Below are positions 59,319 to 64,000 of a stretch of DNA of 64,000 nt, piece after piece. The notes below the pieces were generated by a model. That model saw only the letters and a list, made by a program, of their open reading frames with translations, was not told the origin of the DNA and made no database searches. This stretch comes from SHVO01 sp050250575 (GTDB lineage: Bacteria > Pseudomonadota > Alphaproteobacteria > Rhodospirillales > Rhodospirillaceae): contig JBFWOJ010000014.1 of assembly GCA_050250575.1 (NCBI GenBank), positions 26,016 to 90,015 on the forward strand. Direction: 5' to 3'. The position numbers were made by a program, and so were the translations under genes. The stretch's first letter is position 1; each line of letters opens with the position of its first letter.

Positions 59319-62183
59319 CTACATACGAAAGCGTATGCCCGCGCGGAATGTGCGGCCGAGGTAGTCGTAAAGCCCGGTATCGGTCTGCGGCAACCCATAC
59401 GCGCTGCCGCCCGGACCTTGCGCATAAAGGCCTGGATCGGTGTTGCGGATATTGCGGATGTTGAGAAACACCTCGTTCTGCAACTCGCCGATGTCGAAAC
59501 CGTATTGCAGCGAAAGGTCGAGATAAAACGCCGGCGGAACGTGGTTGGTGTTGATGGTGCGATTTGTCACCGTCGATCGCGGACATCCGGTCTGACACTC
59601 CACGAAGGAGTTGTCATACACGCCGGAGGTGAAGCCGCGGCCGCTCAAGGTCACCGTGATCGGATCGCTCGCATACGTAATCGATCCACGATAATGCAGT
59701 TTGCGCGGCGACTGGCCGACCTCCTCCGTCGGGGGATCGATCCCGTTGTTCCGGTAGTCTTTCAAATAACGCGTGGCGAAGGCGCGGAAACGCAGATCGC
59801 CCTCCCAATCGGCGACGATGTCGGATAGGGACATCTGATAAGTCACCTCGAAGTCGATGCCGCGATGAATCGACTGCACGAGATTGAACGGGCTGATCGA
59901 GATTCGCTCGATGACGTTTGCCCCCGAGGGATCGAGCCCTCGCGTGATGGCGGCGCAGAACTGCTGGTTTCCTTCGAAGCAGCGATCGACGATGACCTGC
60001 GCGCCGACCGTGCCGATGGCGTCCTTGATCTTGATGTCGTAATAGTCCACCGCAAAACTCAAGCCCGAAAGGAAGCTTGGCTGCACCACGACCCCGAGGC
60101 CGAGCGTGTCGGCCTTTTCGGGGAGCAGGTTCGGATTGCCGGTATTGAAGCCGCGATACTGCGTACTCTGGTTGCCGCGGAAGGGGTCGATGACGTTGTT
60201 GGTGTTTGACGTGCCGGCGGCGAACAACTCCTGGAGATTTGGTGCGCGAATGTCGCGTGATCGCGTGAGGCGGAAGCGGATATCCGGGACCGGCGCGTAA
60301 GTGAGCCCTCCCTTCCAGGTCGTCACGAAACCCGACGTCGAATAATCCGTTGCGCGTGCGGCGGCGTTCAATTCAAGCCCTGTCATCAGCGGCACAACGG
60401 TTTCGAGATAGCCTTCGGTAACATTGTACTTTCCGAAATTGGGCAGGAAGTTCCCGACGAACCATCCGCTTTGATAAATAGTCTCGACCCTGCCCGAGAC
60501 TTCCTCGGTACGGTGCTCGGCGCCGAGCGCCAGCGAAACAGGCCCGGCCCAGATCTCGAACGGAGAGCCGGCCAGATTGATCGCCCCGACCTGCTGGACA
60601 AATTTTTGATTGCGCTGCGGATTGCCGATGATCGACTTGATCGCCGCCGCGGAATTCACATTGAGCCCCATGCGGTTGATCGGAATGCAACCGTTGCCCG
60701 GATTTGCGATGGACGAGCGGCAGACGATAAATCCGGTGGTCGGATGGAATACCGCATCCTGCGCAGCGGCCAGTGCGGCGTTGTTGGTGATGTCGAGCAG
60801 ATTTTCGGACGCCCTTGAATGGCCGTACTGATAGTAGGCATCCCAGGTCCACTCCGTGCCGCCGGCGTCGAAGGCGCCGTCGGCACCGAAAACATACCGA
60901 GTCACGAAACGTTCGTTATCCGTGCGCCGATCGGGCAGGTCCTCGTTCATCGTGCCGAGATTGAACTGGCTGATTCCAAGCGCGGCCGCGCGCGCCCGGA
61001 TGTCGGCCGGTAGAAAGGCGTTATCCGCGCGGATCAGCACGTTTCCTTGATTAAACTGTATCCCCGGCAGGCCTTCGGAGTCGGTGAAGTTCCACGAGAA
61101 CATGCCGAACACTTCGACGGCCTCGGCGAGTTCATAGCTGACGCGCGTGAACACCACCTGCCGCTCCTCGGAGGGCTGCAGCGCCTGGCCGCTGTTCGCC
61201 TGCACAGACCTCCATTCGCCGCCGATCATCCAGGGATCGAGCGTAAGCCCGTAGTTGAAATTATAGGGCGCGCCGCCGGGGCCAAACGCGATACCGCGCA
61301 GCGCGGTCGACGCAATAATTCCGCCCGGCGTGGCGTTGCTGAGCCCCGCCCCGCAAGTCACGAGGCGCTCGGGCAAGCCGTTGGTGGCGGTGTAGTTCGG
61401 ATTATTGATCTGGTAGCAGCCATTGTTGTTCCAGTCGCGCGGTACGTTAAAGATGCCATAGCGCATCGAGGCTTCGCCGCTGAGGAGCACATGACCTTTG
61501 CCACCGGCGAACGGAAAACCGCCGGTCAACGTCGTCTTCCAGCTGGGGTCATCGCCGTAGGTCGTGAGGCCGCCGGACACTTCACCTTTAACGCCGGTGT
61601 ACTCCCGGTCGAGGATGAAGTTGACGACTCCCGACACGGCGTCGGAACCGTAGGCCGCCGACGCACCGCCGGTAACGACCTCGACCCGTTGCACGAGACC
61701 TTGCGGGAAATTGTTGACGTCGACAGTTCCGTTCAGGATCGAGGCCACCGAGCGCTGGCCGTCGAGAAGAACGAGAGTCCGGTTATTGCCGATGCCGCGC
61801 AGATTGACGCTGCTGATGCCCGCTTGGCCGGAGCTCAGCGCAAACAATCCGCCCGCAGGCGTCGTGCTTTCCACAACGGACGGGATCTGATTGACGAATT
61901 CGGCAAGGTTCGCCGGGGCGACCGCTTCGATTTCATCGACGTTGAGGACCGTCAGCGGCGTCGGCGCTTCGTAGCCGTCACGGACCACGCGAGTGCCTGT
62001 GACGACGATTTCGTCGACGATTGCAGGAGCCTGGGCCGTTTGCGCTTGAGCGAGAGCCGCGTGCGGCGCGACAAACGATGCCGCCACAACGATTGTCGTC
62101 GCGCTAGCCGTCGATAACGCGCGCCGTTTCGCTCCGCTCGAAAATGACTTGGAGCGCAGCATTTCACAGATCAAACCAGACAT
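59319..62183 (-). CDS. TonB-dependent outer membrane receptor
   Basis: A 954-residue receptor. The start MSGLICEMLRSKSFSSGAKR at 62183 follows GAGGGGGG; an earlier start would add a poor leader. A signal peptide ends near residue 46 (HAALAQA). The TonB-box-like DEIVVTGTRVVRDGYEAP, plug (LVLLDGQRSVAS, RVEVVTGGASAAYGSDAVSG) and 22-strand barrel ending FRAGIRFRM follow. It is a close paralogue of the broken receptor at 392-3249, including the ...RDGYxAPTP plug start. It converges on the Tat amidase 12 bases away. The ligand is probably related to the amidase's substrate, an inference. Confidence 0.95.
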   Translation of the reverse strand: MSGLICEMLRSKSFSSGAKRRALSTASATTIVVAASFVAPHAALAQAQTAQAPAIVDEIVVTGTRVVRDGYEAPTPLTVLNVDEIEAVAPANLAEFVNQIPSVVESTTPAGGLFALSSGQAGISSVNLRGIGNNRTLVLLDGQRSVASILNGTVDVNNFPQGLVQRVEVVTGGASAAYGSDAVSGVVNFILDREYTGVKGEVSGGLTTYGDDPSWKTTLTGGFPFAGGKGHVLLSGEASMRYGIFNVPRDWNNNGCYQINNPNYTATNGLPERLVTCGAGLSNATPGGIIASTALRGIAFGPGGAPYNFNYGLTLDPWMIGGEWRSVQANSGQALQPSEERQVVFTRVSYELAEAVEVFGMFSWNFTDSEGLPGIQFNQGNVLIRADNAFLPADIRARAAALGISQFNLGTMNEDLPDRRTDNERFVTRYVFGADGAFDAGGTEWTWDAYYQYGHSRASENLLDITNNAALAAAQDAVFHPTTGFIVCRSSIANPGNGCIPINRMGLNVNSAAAIKSIIGNPQRNQKFVQQVGAINLAGSPFEIWAGPVSLALGAEHRTEEVSGRVETIYQSGWFVGNFLPNFGKYNVTEGYLETVVPLMTGLELNAAARATDYSTSGFVTTWKGGLTYAPVPDIRFRLTRSRDIRAPNLQELFAAGTSNTNNVIDPFRGNQSTQYRGFNTGNPNLLPEKADTLGLGVVVQPSFLSGLSFAVDYYDIKIKDAIGTVGAQVIVDRCFEGNQQFCAAITRGLDPSGANVIERISISPFNLVQSIHRGIDFEVTYQMSLSDIVADWEGDLRFRAFATRYLKDYRNNGIDPPTEEVGQSPRKLHYRGSITYASDPITVTLSGRGFTSGVYDNSFVECQTGCPRSTVTNRTINTNHVPPAFYLDLSLQYGFDIGELQNEVFLNIRNIRNTDPGLYAQGPGGSAYGLPQTDTGLYDYLGRTFRAGIRFRM

Positions 62184-62297
62184 ATTTCCCCCCTCTTTGT
62201 TGACAACGATTCCCTTGAACAGGGATCGGTCGAGTCCGCCGCGAACCGCTTCGCAGCCGGCCCCCCATACGCCCATTCTATACCATCGCCCAGTAAA

Positions 62298-62323
62298 AAG
62301 CCCGGTCCTTTGGGACCGGGCTT
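62298..62323 (-). terminator. Intrinsic terminator of hppA
   Basis: AAGCCCGGTCC and GGACCGGGCTT form a perfect 11-bp stem with loop TTTG. On the minus strand the stem is followed by a T-run (complement of AAAAA at 62295-62299), 22 bases past the hppA stop. A classic Rho-independent terminator. Confidence 0.85.
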
Positions 62324-62344
62324 CTACCTGGTTATCCCGACCGC

Positions 62345-64000
62345 CTAGTTCGCAGCCAGAGCGGCGAGCAGCAGCAGCGCGACAATGTTGATGATCTTGA
62401 TCATCGGGTTCACCGCGGGACCGGCCGTGTCTTTGTACGGGTCGCCCACCGTGTCGCCGGTGACCGCGGCCTTGTGGGCATCGGAGCCCTTGCCGCCGTG
62501 GTTACCGTCTTCAATGTACTTCTTGGCGTTGTCCCATGCGCCGCCGCCGGAGGTCATCGAGATCGCGACAAACAGACCGGTGACGATGGTCCCGAGCAGC
62601 ATCGCTCCAAGCGCCGTGAAGGCCTGCGCCTGGCCGGCGATTGCGTTCACTGCAAAGTACAGCACGATCGGCGACAGCACCGGCAGCATCGAGGGAATGA
62701 TCATTTCCTTGATCGCAGCGCGCGTCAGCATGTCGACAGCGCGGCCGTAGTCGGGTTTGGCCGTGCCTTCCATGATGCCCTTGATCTCGCGGAACTGACG
62801 GCGCACTTCGTTCACGACCGCGCCGGCCGCGCGGCCGACGGCCTGCATCCCCATGGCGCCGAACAGGTACGGGAGCAGACCGCCAATGAACAGACCGACG
62901 ACCACGAACGGGTTCTCAAGGGCGAACTGCACATCGAGGTCTGCGAAGTAGTGCTTGAGATCTTCGGTGTAGGCCGCGAACAGCACCAGCGAAGCAAGGC
63001 CGGCCGAGCCGATGGCGTAGCCCTTGGTGACCGCCTTGGTGGTGTTGCCGACCGCGTCAAGCGCGTCGGTCACCTTACGAACTTCGGGCGGCAGGTGCGA
63101 CATTTCGGCGATACCGCCGGCGTTGTCGGTCACCGGGCCGTAGGCATCGAGCGCCACGACGATGCCGGCGAGCGCAAGCATGGTGGTCGCCGCGACCGAG
63201 AGACCGAACAGCCCCGCGGTCATGTAGGAGACGATGATGCCGCCGGAGATCACCAGCACCGGAAGCGCGCAGGCTTCCATGGAGATCGCAAGGCCCTGGA
63301 TGATGTTGGTGCCGTGGCCGGTGGTCGAAGCCGCGGCGACCGAGCGCACCGGACGGAAGCCCGTGCCCGTGTAGTACTCGGTAATCCAGATGATGAGGCC
63401 GGTAACGACCAGCCCAACGATCGCGCAGGTGATGAGATCCATCGACGAGTAGACGACGCCGGCGGTGGTGGTCACACCTTCACCGAAGAGCTGGGTGGTG
63501 ATGCCGTAGATCAATGCGAAGGAGATCACCGCGGTGACGATGAAGCCGCGATAGAGCGCCGCCATGATCTTGCCGGACGCACCGATGCCGGAAAAGAACG
63601 TGCCGATCACCGAGGCGACGATGCAGACGCCGCCGACGACCAGCGGGTACATCATGGCGCGCAGGCTGTCTTCGCCGGTGAAGAAGATGGAGCCCAGGAG
63701 CATGGTGGCGACGATGGTCACCGCGTAGGTCTCGAACAGGTCGGCGGCCATGCCGGCGCAATCGCCGACGTTGTCGCCGACGTTGTCGGCGATCACGGCC
63801 GGGTTGCGCGGATCATCTTCCGGAATGCCGGCTTCGACCTTGCCGACGAGGTCGGCGCCGACGTCGGCTCCCTTGGTGAAGATGCCGCCGCCGAGACGGG
63901 CGAAGATGGAGATGAGCGAGGCGCCGAAGCTGAGGGCGACCAGGCCTTCAAACACCGAACGCGGAACCGAGGCCGCAGACGAATCATGCAGAACAAAAAA
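62345..64000 (-). CDS. hppA: Membrane H+-translocating pyrophosphatase (N-terminus outside the window)
   Basis: Couples PPi hydrolysis to proton pumping. The visible 551 residues lack the first part of the usual 690-700-residue protein; the open frame continues to the window edge. Motifs are GGGIFTKGADVGADLVGKVEAGIPEDDPRNPAVIADNVGDNVGDCAGMAADLFETYAVT (substrate site with the DNVGDN acidic cluster), AYGPVTDNAGGIAEM and VGDTVGDPYKDTAGPAVNPMIKI near the C-terminus. The GNTTKA motif (DAVGNTTKAVTKGYAIGS) has Lys where K+-dependent forms have Ala, so this should be the K+-independent type. About 14 membrane helices are expected overall. Confidence 0.97.
   Translation of the reverse strand, partial: FFVLHDSSAASVPRSVFEGLVALSFGASLISIFARLGGGIFTKGADVGADLVGKVEAGIPEDDPRNPAVIADNVGDNVGDCAGMAADLFETYAVTIVATMLLGSIFFTGEDSLRAMMYPLVVGGVCIVASVIGTFFSGIGASGKIMAALYRGFIVTAVISFALIYGITTQLFGEGVTTTAGVVYSSMDLITCAIVGLVVTGLIIWITEYYTGTGFRPVRSVAAASTTGHGTNIIQGLAISMEACALPVLVISGGIIVSYMTAGLFGLSVAATTMLALAGIVVALDAYGPVTDNAGGIAEMSHLPPEVRKVTDALDAVGNTTKAVTKGYAIGSAGLASLVLFAAYTEDLKHYFADLDVQFALENPFVVVGLFIGGLLPYLFGAMGMQAVGRAAGAVVNEVRRQFREIKGIMEGTAKPDYGRAVDMLTRAAIKEMIIPSMLPVLSPIVLYFAVNAIAGQAQAFTALGAMLLGTIVTGLFVAISMTSGGGAWDNAKKYIEDGNHGGKGSDAHKAAVTGDTVGDPYKDTAGPAVNPMIKIINIVALLLLAALAAN

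Overview
The window looks like a high-GC alphaproteobacterial chromosome. The evidence is gene order. dusB-ntrB-ntrC-ntrY-ntrX runs towards hfq-hflX. A fused ispDF sits beside it. The order dacC-tmk-holB-metG-tatD-MBL and the block bamE / ubiquinol-cytochrome c chaperone / DUF177-rpmF-plsX-fabH-ihfA-merR are both standard in this class. The long TonB-dependent receptors with an E/D-EIVVTGTR motif suggest an oligotrophic lineage such as Rhizomicrobium/Micropepsaceae, sphingomonads or Caulobacterales, but that placement is inference.

Layout. Bases 392-6000 hold a TonB receptor (broken by a one-base frameshift), a lipoprotein amidase and a secreted serine beta-lactamase-fold hydrolase, followed by tRNA-Ser. 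Bases 6359-11681 hold mtnP, mtnA and a class II aldolase, which together fit the DHAP shunt for 5'-methylthioadenosine. Two signalling genes (REC-EAL and TM-REC-Hpt) lie between them on the other strand. Bases 11678-15298 (minus) are a tightly coupled class III cyclase plus NMT1/THI5-type ABC transporter. Bases 15440-24578 carry cell-wall genes and the tmk-holB-metG-tatD housekeeping run.

Bases 24579-28022 form an AT-richer accessory island. It contains a complete IS1595/ISXO2-type element at 26017-28014, with 23-bp terminal inverted repeats and a nearly intact 8-bp target duplication. The element carries a passenger gene with a HEPN-like RNxxAH motif and a small basic-tailed protein encoded head-to-head with it. 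A second, diverged copy of the same two-gene arrangement lies just outside the element in inverted orientation. This is the best candidate here for an undescribed system.

Bases 28186-35908 hold mazG, envelope proteins, an IMPase-family phosphatase, hflX, hfq and a HAD phosphatase. Bases 35901-44223 hold a D-amino acid aminotransferase and the ntr nitrogen-regulation operon. Bases 44419-51015 hold ispDF, a SemiSWEET-like transporter, cutA, a YetF-like protein, a stand-alone receiver and four very short look-alike helical proteins, then tRNA-Pro. Bases 51225-56258 are the lipid, ribosome and envelope block. Bases 56262-62183 contain a secreted NHL beta-propeller, a Tat-exported amidase and a second intact TonB receptor, so the amidase-plus-TonB-receptor theme appears at both ends. 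The window ends inside hppA (H+-pyrophosphatase).
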